Below, one piece after another: positions 10,606 to 25,700 of a stretch of 64,000 nucleotides of DNA (its first letter is position 1; the number at the start of each line of letters is the position of its first letter). The DNA comes from Stenopsyche tienmushanensis. Its lineage: Eukaryota; Arthropoda; Insecta; Trichoptera; Stenopsychidae. A program made the position numbers and the translations under genes. The notes beneath the pieces are model-generated. The model was not told the DNA's origin, did not search any database, and saw only the letters and a list, made by a program, of their open reading frames with translations. The stretch lies in the NCBI GenBank assembly GCA_008973525.1, contig WACJ01000330.1:279339-343338 (forward strand), read 5' to 3'.

Positions 10606-12100
10606 AGATATTTAGGGTGTTATTTAGGGTCTTAATGATCATCGGGAAGAAGTAAATAGCTGCTCTATATTAAATTGTACCATGTTCAAAAAATTTTTAA
10701 TAAAATACATCAATTGGTCAGTGATATGATACATATTTTAGTACATTTCTATAGTAGTCGAATATTCAGCAAATTAATTGTGTGCTCGCACCGAATCTTT
10801 AACATATGTATTACAATATATTTTTTACTATATACAATGCCCTGTAATAAAACAAAAATGCACACGCAAATTTGAAGATTCACTCCCACATTTTGCTTCA
10901 ATTCAAGTATATACATAAGATTTACGCAGTTAAAACGTTTCGTTTGTTCACACTGCAATAATACGAGTCCACAAAACTTGATTATCATTATTCTTAGTCA
11001 AACAAATAACACGTAATGACAAATAATCTTGTTTCACTGATTGCATACCAACACGACACAATGGTAAATTTTTAATGAAAATATTATTTGCAATGTGAGA
11101 GTTGCTCTTCTCCGACTCAACTTCTGCCTATATCACTAGCACTCGTTAACGTCGGGAGGGGTCCCAGCCAGAAGAAAACCGCCAGCTCTCAGTTTTCCCA
11201 TGACACCAGCGACATACGCGCCCTGCGTAAATCTGACTTTTTGCCAAGTAAAGGTTTGTCCTTTGCGCTTTGCGAGACTAAAAAATACATAGGTTTGTTT
11301 CATCAAAACATTCAAAATAAAAGATAACATATGTACGATTGTGATAATATCATACCCCTGCATCGTCTTGCGTTTTATCCTAAGATGTATCATCATTATC
11401 GGACGATACACTTCCGGGATTATTCCCTCGCAGTTCTCGATGTGACCTCGCGTCGATGAACTCTCTCGCGCTCCCTATAAGACAAATTTAATCATTTTAA
11501 TGCTAAATTTAAAATATTAAATTCTCCATAGCAAACACATACAGGTGGATTGTTCCACATAATGCTATGTTCCACTCGCTGAATGATTCGTATTAATATA
11601 TTTCAAAGAATCCTATAATCGCTGAATTATGCAATATTCCGATATGCTGCATAATTCGATGAGATTTGTATTACGCTGTAGAGTAAGGAACGCTTCATAA
11701 CAATATAAAATTATATACTAATAAATATCAGTCATGGTCGCAGCACTCGTTAACGCTGGGAGCTAACAGTTTCTTTTAAATAGGGTTCATATCTCTCCTA
11801 CTAAGAATAGACGATATTGTTGTCATATGTAAAATTTATTTAATTAAAAAAAAACGTCCCAACAACCTAAAATACAATAAAACTCTCAACATTTGCACAG
11901 ATAAAGTATTTTTATGAGGATCGTCCAGAAAGTAAGTCATTCTGGGCGGGCGCCTATCTCGCAGACATCTTCTTGTAACCGAGTCCGACTGAATATCAGG
12001 AAATTCTTTGTGAAGGCACACGTCAAGCGCCACACGGCAGTCATTTCACACTCGTTCTTCAAAAATCACGCTTGCGTCCCTTTTAAATATAGCATATAAA

Positions 12101-12640
12101 TTGTTCAAGAGAAGTCACATCGGAGGAACTTCTCGGAGAATACCAGTGCGGTGGCAAGTCTACTGCGGACCGACTATTTACGATAGATCAAACTATTCTC
12201 ACAAAAAATGTGGGAGTATGGTGTCATTATATGACAGGGGGGGTCCCCATTCTTTAATATTGCGTCATTATTGCAATTATGGCAGATCGGGATGCGCACA
12301 TCCACGGAACGAAGATGTAATGGCGGCGCTTACGTCTGTCGACGAGGCCGCTGCTACCTTTGGTATGTCAATCGATTACGAGAAGACTAAATTAACGACG
12401 GTTTCGAGAGCGAATACTGGAGGTTGTACCTCCGTGTTGATAAGAAAAATATTGAAAGGGTGCAAGATTTTAAATATCTACGATCCATCCTCACAGAGAA
12501 GAACTTGATGTACAATGAAATAACCTCCAGAATTCAATAAGGCATTCGGTCCTATCGTGGCCTGAAAAATATATTAGGAAACAAATCACTATCGGCCGAT
12601 TTACACAGCGGTCATCGCAGACACACTCGCACTTGCAACA
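12101..12640 (+). pseudogene. RTE/CR1-like LINE reverse-transcriptase relic
   Basis: Frames across this segment match the thumb side of non-LTR reverse transcriptases: ARNEDVMAAL / VDEAAATFGMSIDYEKTKL, the KT motif that follows the YADD active site, then a frame-shifted VQDFKYLRSILTE continuing into EITSRIQ and RGLKN. The catalytic YADD box itself is broken or lost just upstream (near 12280-12300). Frameshifts and stops make it dead. Boundaries approximate. Confidence 0.65.
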
Positions 12641-13414
12641 AACAAAAAGTATGCACCGAGCGCAAGTCATTTATACGGGGGGCGTCGCTGGGAGAGTTCT
12701 CCTGCTCCACCGTAGCTGCCGCAAGTATTTGCAGGGAAATAGGTTTTTGGACGATTCACTGCCGGTTCTGGCTTCCGGCTGCTTTGCGCGGGTATGATTA
12801 ATCTATCGCTATGTCCTGATGAGTCTACATTTAACAAAAATGGAGGGAGTACATTACAAAGTTATTCCCCGTAGAATCCTACTTGCGCACATTTGTTGCC
12901 AAAACTATTATGTTTGAATGCGCTAGATATGCGCCAGCCACTAGCGCGTCCAACAGATCCTGAACGAGACCATAGTATGCGATCCGCTGTCATATCTCCG
13001 AAAGAACTGGGAAGTCCGATGGCATTGAACGACCCAGCGACGCGACAGACAATATTCTCCTTTTTAGTATTTTCCAATGTTCACTACTAAATACGCCTTT
13101 ACGCTCTTTACAACGACACGAACTTCATTAAGGATAGTGCGCAATAAAAAGAGAAGCTACTTAAGAAGAAGAGAGCTTTTAAGCCTACATATTACATATA
13201 TTTATTTAGTCTAAAAAATAATAGGAACAATTTTGTAGGAAACGGAAAACTATTTTATGCGATCGATTATGAATCATATAAGAGTATTTGTATAATAATC
13301 GTAAGATACGTCGAACGTTTAGTATTGTCAAATATGAACGAAACCTCGGAATACTCTCGGGCAAGACGTGCGTATTTCGCGCGTAGCTCAGCTTGACACT
13401 CGACACTTAACACA

Positions 13415-13605
13415 ACATTTCGCAGCCACGTTCGCTTCACTACATAGGGGAGGCATTGCGCCTAAAATTATCACAATTGGAATTTAATTTAGAAAGCCAT
13501 AAATATGCGTTTGGTGATTTATTATTTTACATTCAAAAATTCATAGTTTTTTTTTTTTTTTTTAAATAAACGATTTAATTAAGCCGCTAAAATATCGCAT
13601 ACGCA
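13415..13605. repeat. Dispersed repeat, copy 2
   Basis: Direct counterpart of 4807-4990 (see there), with a T-tract at about 13545-13562. Confidence 0.75.
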
Positions 13606-14494
13606 TAAAAGTGTCGTTAATAACTCTTTTGAATAGTAAACTTTAGTATATTTGTTTATCAAATTAGTCAAAGTATAGTTAGCCATTTCACGTGCAGTTT
13701 GTTAAGGCCATCAAAAATTTAAATTTACGTTTAAATTTAATCGGCAATTTATGAAATCTAAAAAAGCTGTTCAAAGTTTTTTTATACATTATAATACTCA
13801 TACGATTATTTTTCCATTAATAATATAAAGAAATCAAGCTTTTTAATTAATTAATTATTATTGAATGTATTAGATCTTAATAACTTTATCAAATATTTCT
13901 TTATAAAATGTGAATTTATTGAACAGCCCCTATATATAAAGTGAGAATTATTTCTACGTACTAGAGTTCAATGTCACATGTTGTTATAGTAACATAGATC
14001 ACAACAATCAATGACCTCATTGATTCCAGCAATAAAGTGAGTTTTACGCCGAAAATTAATCCATAATTCATTGCCAGGTTGGCTGTAAAGGTTTTGTTCG
14101 GCGAGAACAATCATTTGATTTCTTGTTTTACAAGGTAAATGTGTTGAATTTTTAAATGTTGTATATTTCTTTAAAACAAGAAGCTTTTATTGAGTGAATA
14201 AGAATATTGCCTCGATCAAATTATTCTGAATTATTGATTTTGATTGTAGAAACTATAAAATGATATTATATTGATTAATTGTATTTTATAAATAAGAAAA
14301 ATTTGATTGAGCTAATATATTTTAATTACAAGTAGTAGTATCAATTTTCACAATTTTCTTCCACACACTTAATTATTTATGTATTATATTATAAAATCTT
14401 TGTAGAATTTTAATTTTTCTTCAAATAAACTATGCTTTTGCTATAAATAATGTGTAAATAGATATTCGTTTGTCTCTACCATATATAGAATAAA

Positions 14495-17400
14495 ATGCAC
14501 AGTACAATGGAATCTTCCAATCAATTTACAATAATGCCTCCTGGTGGACTTCTTCCACCGAAAGGATTGAGTGCAGCCATGGAGGGTCTTGTTAGAGAAG
14601 TTTTACTGAAAAATCCGAAAGATATATTCAAATTTGCTGCAGAATACTTTGAAAAGCTAATAGATATAAGAAAACGATCATCCTTTGATAAAGGTAATTT
14701 TATTATTATTCTTGTTTTATTCATCGATAGAATTCAATTAACAAAAATATATATTTTTAGATGAAAATATTGAAATTAACAACCTTATTTACTACCAACA
14801 AAACCAAAGTGAAACAAAGAATAATTTGAACATAGAAAAATCATCAAATATTTCTCTCCCTGTACCAGAAAATATCACTCTTGAACCTTTAGAACAAGAT
14901 GATGATGATAATGACCTATGCATCAAATCATCCGAAGGGGAAATGACAAAGGAAAGTGCTAATGGAAGAATATCCGATGATCTACAAGTGGATGATATAA
15001 CTGAAATGGATATACCAGAAAGTGACCTCAATGCAGACGATCCAACAAATATTACAGATGACAAAATGAATGAACCTGATCAAAATGGTATTAAAAATGA
15101 GGGGTCTGCATTGGAAGACGAAAAAATAACCAATGAAAATATTGCTAGTGATATTTTAATTTCAAATACAGACGATAGCGACGATGTTATAGCGATTGAT
15201 CAATCAGACGGTTTTATAGAAAATGAAAGAATAGATTCTGATATTAATGCCGAAAAGCTAATCTCATTGAATGTAGAGGAAAAAGATAATTTTACCAATG
15301 ACGTTAATGATGTTGAAAATATAACAGAATTATCACCTTCGAAAACTCCATCTAATGAAAAGATATGCAGTGAAAAACATCTCACTATGGAATCGGAAAA
15401 CGCACCTGAATTCTTGAAAAGCACGCGTGAAGATAAACAAACTCCCGAAGAAATTGAAAAATTGTCTTCAATTGATCAAGAAGATAAAATAAATCAACAG
15501 CCTGAAGAAGAATCTAATTTAACTGATAACGAAGTGGATGAGTCTCATAATGAAGAACTCGTTGTTGAAGCAGTAATTGTTGAAAATGAAGTAGATCCAC
15601 TAAATAATAATGAAATACCATTAGCTGTGAATGAAAATGACGAATCAATAATTGATATAAAAGTATTAAATGAAGATTTAGTAGACAATACGGTTATTGA
15701 AGCAAGTACAGATACAAAAGATGAATCCCCAATTGAAAGTGTCGCAGAAAAATCTTCAGCAGGTTTAGAACCTGATGAAATTAATATCAACGAAACTGCT
15801 GATGTAAACAAAGAGCATAATGATGAAGATTTACTCCAAAGTTCCGCATTAAATATGGAAATAGAAGAAAAAGAATCAACGGATGTAATTATTGAATTGA
15901 ATAATGAAGATAATGCTGAAAACTTGCAGCAAGTTAAAAGTATTGAATTAGATCAGGAAATTGAAAAGTCGGCAAGCTTAGACACGGATAAAACAGTTAA
16001 AGATTCTATTATTTTACAAGATGAACCACAAAGAGTTATGGTATCAGGAGAACATGATGACATAGCCGAAGGAACTTTAATAGAAAACGATCAAATTTTG
16101 ACAAACGCTGTACAAGATTCGAGCATTGAAAATATAGAAAATGAATCAAACAATGGAGAGATTGAAATCAATGCCGAAGTGAATAAAGTAGATTCTGTAA
16201 ATGCCCCGAAAGAAGACAATGAACAAGCTACGTCGGAACGTATTGAAAATATTGAGATTGTGGAATCAGATCAAATAGCTGGAATAGCATCGACAGAAGA
16301 AAATACAGAAAAGGTGCAGTTGGATTCTATCGAAAATAATGAGAGTGTAGGATCAGCTCAAGTGGCATCAGTTAAGGAAGATACAGAAAATGCCGTTTTA
16401 TACGATTTAAGCAACGGTGAAATAAAAAACGATGAATATTCTTTAGAAAAAGCAGCCATCATTATACAAAAAATTATCAGAGGATTTTTAACACGTCGTA
16501 AAATATCAAATTTAACTAATGAAAAAAATATTGCAGCATCCATAGAAAATACATACGATGTAAGTATATTAATTGAGACTCTTTTTTGTTTTATTCATAC
16601 ATTTATTAGGTCACTAAAAAATTTGATTTCAACAGGATGATAAAGATGTTGATCAAACTGCCGAAATTATACACGCTAATATTGAGCCGGCTTTATATAC
16701 TGTTATGGAGGAAAAGAATGGATCTTATTCGACGGAAGACGAATCGTCTACGTTTTCAAGTGCGGCTACAAAAATACAAGCCGGAGTGCGTGGATTCTTA
16801 ACGAGGAAATACTTTCAGCGAAACAGAACAAATAATTCAACTGACACAACGGCGCCGTCAATCGGAGAGGACAGCAAATCTTTCGATGATATTGCCAATC
16901 CGCTTGACTCGCAGAGCGCTGATGAAGCCGTTAGTAAAATTATTGTGGCAACGTCTTCAATAATAATTGATCAGCTGGAGCATTTTGAAATGCTTGAGAA
17001 TAAGCCGTCACTAAATTCTACTTCTATTATGGATTCCACTGATATTGTTAAAGACGGTGAGGATATGTCCATGCGAGCAAGGAAAAGACTCAAACGTGAA
17101 GATGCAATACAATTACACTCTCCATACAGCAGCGAAGAAACGCCTACAAATAAATATAGTCCAGGAAAAATGAGCGAAGACGATGAACCCATTGGAGATT
17201 TAGCACAAAGCATTATCACGGAAATAATATCCAATTCTTACACTCCTATGGTGGAAATTACTCAAAACGACGATACTAATGAATTTAGTGACGAACATCT
17301 TAAAGATATGATACAAAATATGGATGAAAATTTGAATATCGAAGTAAAATATTTTGCTTTTATTAATAAATTCGTATTTATATTACTTTGACGTACATTT

Positions 17401-18139
17401 TTGTTATTCCGTATGTTGCATAGCATTTATAAAGCGTTTATTGTTTTAGGAAAACTACAGCTCTAGTACAAAAGTTAACGCTGAGAGCGATATTGATCAG
17501 GACAATGCTGAATTGACCTCGAGTGCAAGGATATCAGATGACAGCGATGATAAAGAAAATAGCAGCGCCAAAGAAGAAGATGAGCATCCCAAGCATATAT
17601 TTCTTAAATATGAAAGCGTACAATCTGATGACGGTGATGTGATTGTGGGTCCAATGAAAATCATTAAACCTTTAACGGATAATGATTCTGAATTCACAAA
17701 AGATACCGATGATGCTAACGATACCGTTCAAAATAAAAAAATTGAATCCGTCAGTGGTGAAGTCAGAGAAGATAATCAATATATTGATGTAAAACAAGAT
17801 TCTGCTGTTCCGCTATTGGAAGATAATCAGGATGATGTTGTTGTCGGTAATGAAAGATTATCGAAAGACACAAGTAATGCAATAGAAGCAAGTAACGTTT
17901 TACAGCACGAAGATGTTACAAGTGTTAATGAAGCCAATGGTGTCAAAACTGAACTATCAGAGCTTAATAACGGGTCTTCGAGAGAAGAAACAAAACCAAG
18001 AGTTGATGGACTTATGCACACTGGAGAATTCCACGATACAGTTGTTCTCCCGACAAAAGTCACAAGAATGTCATCAGCTGCAAGTAAAGGTTTGTACGCA
18101 GATAACAAAAAAATACTTTTTTCATACACAAGATGTTGA
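14495..18139 (+). CDS. RIIa-like docking domain plus IQ-motif protein, long acidic linker (igloo/SPA17-like)
   Basis: Four exons with in-frame GT-AG junctions: 14495-14693, 14761-16559, 16636-17343, 17450-18139 (TGA), about 1131 residues. Residues ~15-60 (PPKGLSAAMEGLVREVLLKN, then PKDIFKFAAEYFEKLI) resemble the RIIa dimerisation/docking fold of SPA17/ROPN1/CABYR proteins, which bind A-kinase anchors. A low-complexity Asp/Glu/Asn/Ser/Ile region fills ~70-620. IQ motif 1 (AAIIIQKIIRGFLTRRK) lies near residue 630 and IQ motif 2 (AATKIQAGVRGFLTRK) near 707; both should bind calmodulin. A second start at 14507 is possible. Exon 4 has a donor at 18090 (AAAG|GTTTGT): read-through gives this stop and uses the nearby poly(A) signal, while splicing could join the IQ exon at 47587. 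Product likely cytoskeletal/sperm or neuronal scaffold, by family inference. Confidence 0.85.
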
Positions 18140-18345
18140 TCCAAAATCATTGTTGTATTATAAATTAAAATAAGAATTGCTTTCATAATCAACCATTTGA
18201 TTGTGCAATGATATTCAAGAGCTCTTGAAAATCTAAATGATATCAATATTAAGTGTCGAGTTACAGTTAATTATATTTGCACTGTGTATTTATATCTCTA
18301 TGTTTTTAATTTTAATATTTTAATTTAATATATTCACCGTGTCAC

Positions 18346-18351
18346 AATAAA
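18346..18351 (+). terminator. Poly(A) signal for the short form of the RIIa/IQ gene
   Basis: AATAAA about 205 bp after the stop codon at 18137-18139. Confidence 0.5.
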
Positions 18352-21300
18352 ATTTCATATGCACGATCACACACTTTAGATTTATCTATAATGGTACATA
18401 TGTAATTTTGTGTATGCTCGGCTTATTTATCTGAAACAGTCAAGAATTTAAAAATAAGATGGAATCTACAATTTTTTGTCAAATATTCTTTATAAAATTA
18501 ATTTTATACAGTAAGAAGGTAAACATATTGAAATTTCTTTTAAAAATACTGTATATATAAAAATAAGGGCAGGTCGTTTCTATACTGAATTCAGTTTCAC
18601 CGATAAATTCTCCGGTTAATCGTTTCTTTCTTTCTGTATTTATATAAAAAACAATGCTATAAATATATTGACAACCTTAATAATTCTGCGAAGACAAAAC
18701 TTATGGCATGTGTATTTTCATTTATCAAAACGTAGCCATCGACGCTTAAATTAAAAATATAAAAACTTTTTATGGCACGATGTCAATTCTTTAAGTAGTT
18801 TTTGACAATTATAGTTTTGACATATTAAAATTAATGTATCCGCATTGACATGTGGCATTAACCAATGGTGAAAGAATAATTATAAAAAGGATAGTCAATC
18901 AAAATATCCGATAATTTTTATAAAAAAGGAAATGAGCAATATTTTGGTTTTGCTTGAAACGGACTTCTGTCACATGGGATTTACTGTTAATAGGACAATT
19001 TTGACCAGCAGGAAGGTTGGACCATTTATTGGTCTGATCTTTTAATGATCGACCCAATCGTCCCAGACGCCCATATATTCTGTCTCCGTCCGTATATAAT
19101 TTGCCTCACAGATGGAATGATGTGTATTCCAATTCATCATTCCATATGGTGAATTTCTATTAGAGAGTGAGAGTCGATGAACGCTCTGAGCCATAGGTCT
19201 CAGTGTGGACGCAAAATATTTAACTCGCGAATATTTAATTACTGACTGTTTTTTTTTTGCGTCCGTCATAAATACGAAACTGATATGAAGATTATTTTTA
19301 CTCTCGGGAATTCAATTAGGTAAACGAGAAAACGCTCTCTCGAAAGCGGTTTTTTTCTTCCCTGGCCGTAAGCCAAAAAATCGGCAACACGTGCTTTTCT
19401 GTACTCAGCAAGGCTGGTATGTATCTGCTCTTCCTTGTGACGTAGGTAGGCGGCGGTGACGTTCTTGGCAAGGAACGTAAATCACGCCAGCTTTACGACT
19501 TTGTTTTATACACTTCAGTCATAACTATTTTATTCATCAGGACAATATTGGAAAATAAAGAGAAGAGGCCGTCAGAACGAGAAGAGGCCGGATGACGTCG
19601 AAAGTGCCGTCAGCATACAAATTCCGTTCGCAAAATAAAGGAGGGCATCCCTTTCGAGCGCGTCTCTTCTAAAATACTTAACCATCGTTTATACGGCCCA
19701 AATACACAATCAACACATTTTTATTATAATTTACATGACCTCAAAAACGACAATTGAACATATTGACACATCTATTAAGATGGCCACAATTCGATATCTT
19801 AAGACTGATGATTTTTGACGTTTCAAAATTATATCAAAAGAGCGCATATTTCGACCATTAAATTTTGACAGTTGATATAAAAATCCGAAACATTAATGAA
19901 TTTATTTCTTTGATGATTTTTTAAATTATGTATAGCCTTAATATCTGCTATAGATTGAAATAAATACTCGCTCAACAATAAAATTCGAATATTAGCAGAA
20001 CATTTTTTTAATCAACGATGAACATGATTTTATATAACATCTCCCATTGCTAATCGCAAGATTTGCTCATTCCATTGTTATAAAATTCTTAATTATTGGC
20101 ATAAATACTTTACTGGAACAGTAAAATTAATTCAATATGAAATTTATCGTACGTCCGCGATCTGTCGACTCGAAATACGTGGGGTTATTTACAATCCATA
20201 TTGCGTCATCGGTAACCCCAACAAATTAAATATAAATACGGAAAATAGGCACAACCCTTTTGACAAATACTTATGCTCATTTTTTATACGTACGAAATTA
20301 AACGATGACGTTGTATTATTTTATAAGTTCAAGCTCAAGGGAGTTCATTATTCAAATTATTTTTTTTTGCTCTTAAAACTTTGTTATTCGCGCACGCGAT
20401 GCTAAAATTCTTTATAGGATTTCGCATAAATGTATAAAAATCCGTGTATATTAATACCGTTGATAGCTTAAATTTTGTTCGAATATAAAATAATGAATAT
20501 GCATTATTTTCGCTAGATTTATTCAATATTGCCATAAATCAAATGCATAACATATGCGTGACATTTTTATTTTTGACGTAAACATCTGATTAGCGTATTT
20601 GAAGAAGAATGATTTAATAAATGTTGAAAGGGGAATAATTTTATATCGTGTTTTATATTTTTAATAAGTTCATTTCATACGAATTTTTTTGCATAGTTAA
20701 TGGTCGCTTATTTTGAGCTTAGGCGCGAACGAAAAAGATCGATCGAACTGATTCGGATCGAATGACAGGTATCTGGCAGCCCTGGCTAACGAATTTACTG
20801 CCACCGTTCATTAGCGGATTAAATCTAATTCTGATAAAGTTGTACGATTGTACTTCCGGTCGTCAGGAATGCGATTGAAATAAAAACCAGTAACGTCATC
20901 TGTATTTCGCATACAATACTTATTATCGTCTTATCGCTCGTAGATGTTAAGATTTTCATCTTTTATAATAGACAAAGAGATATGCATCAGGTATAAAGTA
21001 TTTCCTTGTTTCATTAAAAGAAGACAATTCTATCTTTGGTGATTAAAAACGATCGTTTGATAAGTTCTGTGAAATTTTCCGCTGCCGGCGTCGGCGACAA
21101 ATTTATACGTTTTCCTAAGCCGCCGCTTTGTTTTTTATGGCCAACGAATGCTTAAATTCAAATGTTTTCTACAATCGATCATTTGTTTTATTATGGTGAT
21201 CATTACGCAATTTATTCCATATGCTTTTCATTCACAATTATTTATGACCACCATCATGACAAAGCACTAATATGCTTGCTTATCTCACCGCACTTAGTTT

Positions 21301-22670
21301 TCTCCTCTTTTAGTGATTATTGTTTTATTGAGAGAAAAAAAAATGTTTTTTGTTGTTTTTAGAATTCGATGCGGTTTTGGTACTCTTTCTTATTTGGAAG
21401 TAATTTACGGCGATTTAGAAAAAAATGGTCATCACGCAAATCTGGATTTTTACAATATTATAAGGTGACTGCATACATAGTTTAGATTTTTATTTCTTTC
21501 CTAGTTTTATCAGTATTTTGGCATGCATTAAGAGCACAGTTGCACCTAATTATTATTTTATATTTGCACGTACGTCGTAAAGAGAGTTAAAATTAAATTT
21601 GTATTGCGGGCACCATCGTCTATAAATTGTCGTGAACTGTCATCATAAATCATATCACAATCGATATTCGATCGAAAGCCTAATTGAAGATAATTTCCTG
21701 AGCAGTTTTGATTCATTCTCAACCGATATAATTTAAAATCGACTATTTTATTATTGTATTGTTCGCATCGTCAGACTATTAAAGTCGTGCTATCTATTTA
21801 ATTTGTGTCAATATAAAGACTGATTGTTGAACACGGACAAAATGAACGTCAGCCGAATGTGTCAGAATAAAATCTCAAACGATTGTTCGATATAAATCTG
21901 TATAATATGAATGGAGATCAGTGAATTCCGTAGAAAATGCTCAATATTTTTTTTAATGTGGCACTTTTTTAACAGAAACAAACTTTTAAAAAAGCAAGCA
22001 AAGCACGCAATCATTCATCTAAGCAAGAATTTAGTGGCACTTCATAAGAAACTAAGACACTATTATATTGTTTTTCGTTTATATTTTCCTCGAGTTTGTT
22101 TTCAGTTTTTCTATCACCGCTATTTTAAGCTTTCATTATTTGGCTACATTATTATTTCATAATTAGGTGACGCCTGATTTACGTCACCGACGTGCTCTTA
22201 AGAATTAAGACTTGGAATAAATTCTGAATGATTGATAGATTTAATGCTTTTGATGAACACTGCCCCAGTTAGATTGTATAGGAAATGAATCGATCGTTTA
22301 AGAGAGTAATAGAAAAATATTACCAAGATCATTTATGATTTAGAAGATTTCTAAACAAAATCTGACATATGGGATGTAAAAACTATATTATATCTGTCAC
22401 ATAGTTTATAAGACTGCTGAAGAACGATATATCGTTGATGACTGCTAATAATGTCGTTGACCACAACACAATGCTCTTTCTAAATGATTTTTTTTAAATA
22501 GGGACGAATATGTGACTATGTGGTCTATGAATTTAAATTACCGCATTATAATAAGTGGTTGGCTAGAAAAAAAACACTTATTCTTAAATAACCACCCATT
22601 TCGAGTATTAAATTGGAGAGCATCCAAAATTTTATAAGTTTTTTGCCTCAACTAATGACTCATCGATTGC
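18352..22670. other. No gene recognised (intergenic, or part of a very long intron)
   Basis: AT-rich; scattered short ORFs without motifs. A slightly GC-richer patch at 19320-19680 holds the 12-bp direct repeat GAGAAGAGGCCG (19560 and 19579) and several TGACG-type words but no gene signal. Confidence 0.45.
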
Positions 22671-22674
22671 AATA

Positions 22675-22760
22675 CAGTAGAATCTCAATTATCCGGGGGA
22701 CTGCCGGGGAGAACAAACACGGATAATCCAAATCATCAAATTTCTATTTGGTTTCGATTA
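22675..22760. mobile_element. pogo/Tigger-type terminal inverted repeat (one end)
   Basis: CAGTAGAATCTCAATTATCC followed by GGGGGACTGCCGGGG and an internal GGATAATCC word is characteristic of Tigger/pogo-group termini. The opposite end was not found; the following ~700 bp has no clear transposase. Confidence 0.5.
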
Positions 22761-25700
22761 TAATATCATATTTACAATACATTTACAACAGGCAATCGAG
22801 ATTTACACTGTATATTGATAGGGATTATAATGATGCCGGAGTAGAGCATTGGCATGTTCAACTGTTGTTTGAAATATAGTACACGGGTCATATTCAGATT
22901 GATTTGAATGGATACATTTTAGCACTATTTGTAAAATGCAAAAAAAAAAATCAACAGCACTAAAAATATATTTCATGCCATCATTTTGAAAAATGATTAG
23001 GTATACCTTGGATTTTTACATCATGCTAGAATATATTAACTAATGTTTTTAAGCCCATCTCAATGATCATGATGATAAAGGTTTTCATTTCTCCAACTGT
23101 TGTCTTACGTAGTTTATTTGCTTTATACTGAGTAGATAGGGATTTCAAAACAATATATTATTGGGCATATTGATTGCTCTTGATTACCATAATTCTTTAA
23201 TAAGATACATTGAAATGGCGGGTATTTTAGCCTGGTATTTCTTCTAAATCTATATTGTAAAGTATATTGTCAAAATCTTGATTCAAAAGTTGAGAGTTCA
23301 TTGTTATCTATATAATTTTCAGAATCGGAAGAACTGCAGATCCTTCGAATTCCTTGACGAGGAGACGTTTTGTCACTTTCATTGTCCGCTATATCGTAGA
23401 ATTAAAATAAATTGAATAATTTTACAATAAGAATTAAAGCTCCATGAAAAAAATGACGCTCATACGATAGAATGCAGCTAAAACCAATAAACAATAATCG
23501 ATGAAACGCATATGCATAATACTCAAACGTTACAGAATATTTCGTAGCATTTCTCGACAGTTCTTTGAAAAGCGTCATAGCAGCGAAAGGGTTAAATTAA
23601 CAAAAAAACTTATATGGACGCGTGACGTAAATTTCATGGAAGAATCTTATCATGATAATATTTAAATATCAATGAATCGATTAACCAATCGTATTAAATG
23701 AATGAGAATTAATATCATATGCATTTATGAAGTACATTTTAAATTTCCTTCATATGTCAATTGGAGCAAAGCTGACCCATTTAAATGAAAAATAATAAAT
23801 CAATTATCATTTAAATATGAAGACATTTCACAGAACGGCAATAAATAATTTAAAACATTAGCTCGAAGTTGTTATGTATCGTGACATCACGCCAGTATAG
23901 ATTATGTGTCAAAACGTATGATATTCATCTCTAATCTGATATAATTTATATTTGATTATTTAAATTAAGATTTTCAATAAATCGTATAAAACCACATCAG
24001 TGCATTTATTTTATTACTGTTCGTATCTATTACGTGTGTGAGAATTGACGATTATTGCCATTTATTTTATATGGCCGAAAACAGCTTAATTGTTATGGCC
24101 AATTATTTCAACGCTGATTCAACTGTCATTGGGTCGCAGCTTCCTTCAATTTGATCGATGCAGCGCTTAATTATTCAATTGATAGCCGAGATGTGATTTG
24201 TCCGAGCGAACGTGCATATTTTTATGATTCATTTTATAGGTTCTTCGTCGGTTATTTATGAACTCGTACAGGTTTTCGAGCCGCACAAAAATTACCCGCC
24301 AATGTTTCTAAATCTAATCCTCGAATGTAATATGTAAGCAACACCTTCGATAAAAAATGCTCGAGCTTTCCGAATAAAATTAGAAACGGAGCTGTAATTT
24401 CAAGCGCTTATTTTTTATTCGTAGTTCGCCACCATTTCGACATCGAATATAGCCGATAATTTGATGGATACGAAGAGAATCGCTCGATCATTATCGCTGC
24501 TGTTGTTAATCTAATAAGCCTTAGGAGTATTTAAACATGACGTCTTTATTGTTTTGTTTAAAAAAAATGGGATATGCCCGAATGCACTACAATCAAATGA
24601 CGTCTTGATAAAACGTCAAATCGTTTTGAGATTTTAGATCATAACAGCGCGATGGTCGACCAAACTACGATTGCTTAAATTCAATTTTTATTTGAATAAT
24701 ATTGTCAATCAGAAACAATAAATTTGATAATGTTGATAATAAAATTTATATTAATTTACTATGATTATTTTTTATATATTCATATTAAAATATTATTGAA
24801 TGAAAAGTAGTGACGTCACCATAACCTAAAACGTCATGTAATTCCGCTTTGGCATATGAATGCGAAATTTTTTGGCACTGAACTAGATGCATTTTTTTAA
24901 AGTCATTCGAATACGAGGGCCGAGTCCCTAACATTGAATAACGCTGTGTTTCTCGTAAATAACATAATCAAATGATTGCATCATACGATTGAGAATTTAC
25001 ACCGTTGAGTATTTTTGAGTTAGATGACTCAGTGCGCCTCTATATTAAAATGTCGATTTTACATTTTATAAAATAGAGTGTTAATTTATTTTTATTTCTA
25101 AATTAAAAAGACACGACACACAGGTGCAAATGTATGCTAATAAATTACTTCGAGTAATAAGTCAATGCTCTTGGAATACATTTAATTTCCAATACATTTA
25201 TGACAGTCTATGGAGCCATTTAATAATCGTTTGGGATGAATATTGTATTAATTGATGCCCGTGGAAAATAGCATTTGTCACCATAATATCCAGAGCTTGG
25301 ACATTTAAATAGTGTTACGTGTGAAGCACTGACCTCGTCCAATAGCGCTTCATTTTGACACATCAACAAATGCCACAATGCTTAACAAGTAGTTCTGAGT
25401 TTTTGTTTGACTCATTAAATATGTCGGCATTACAAAGAATCCATTATTCCAACAAATTGTGTGTATTTGACGTTCGTATGGTTTCATTTAAAAGTCATGG
25501 GATGAAAGAAAAATGACAGCGCATACGTCATAGACAATAAAGAGTGCGATGACGCTCTTGTTGTTTATTGACGTGCAGCAGATTCGAATCCGAAAGAGGA
25601 AATATTTATTTATATTCAACAAAAAATATATCAATGAGTTATTAATACGTACAATTAAAAATGTCCTCATAAAATGCATAATTTATGCTTTAAAATAAGT

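Noticed and set aside
11905..12070. Mariner-like terminus (GATCGTCCAGAAAGTAAGTC)
   Set aside because: Resemblance limited to a few bases, no partner end and no transposase in the adjoining sequence.
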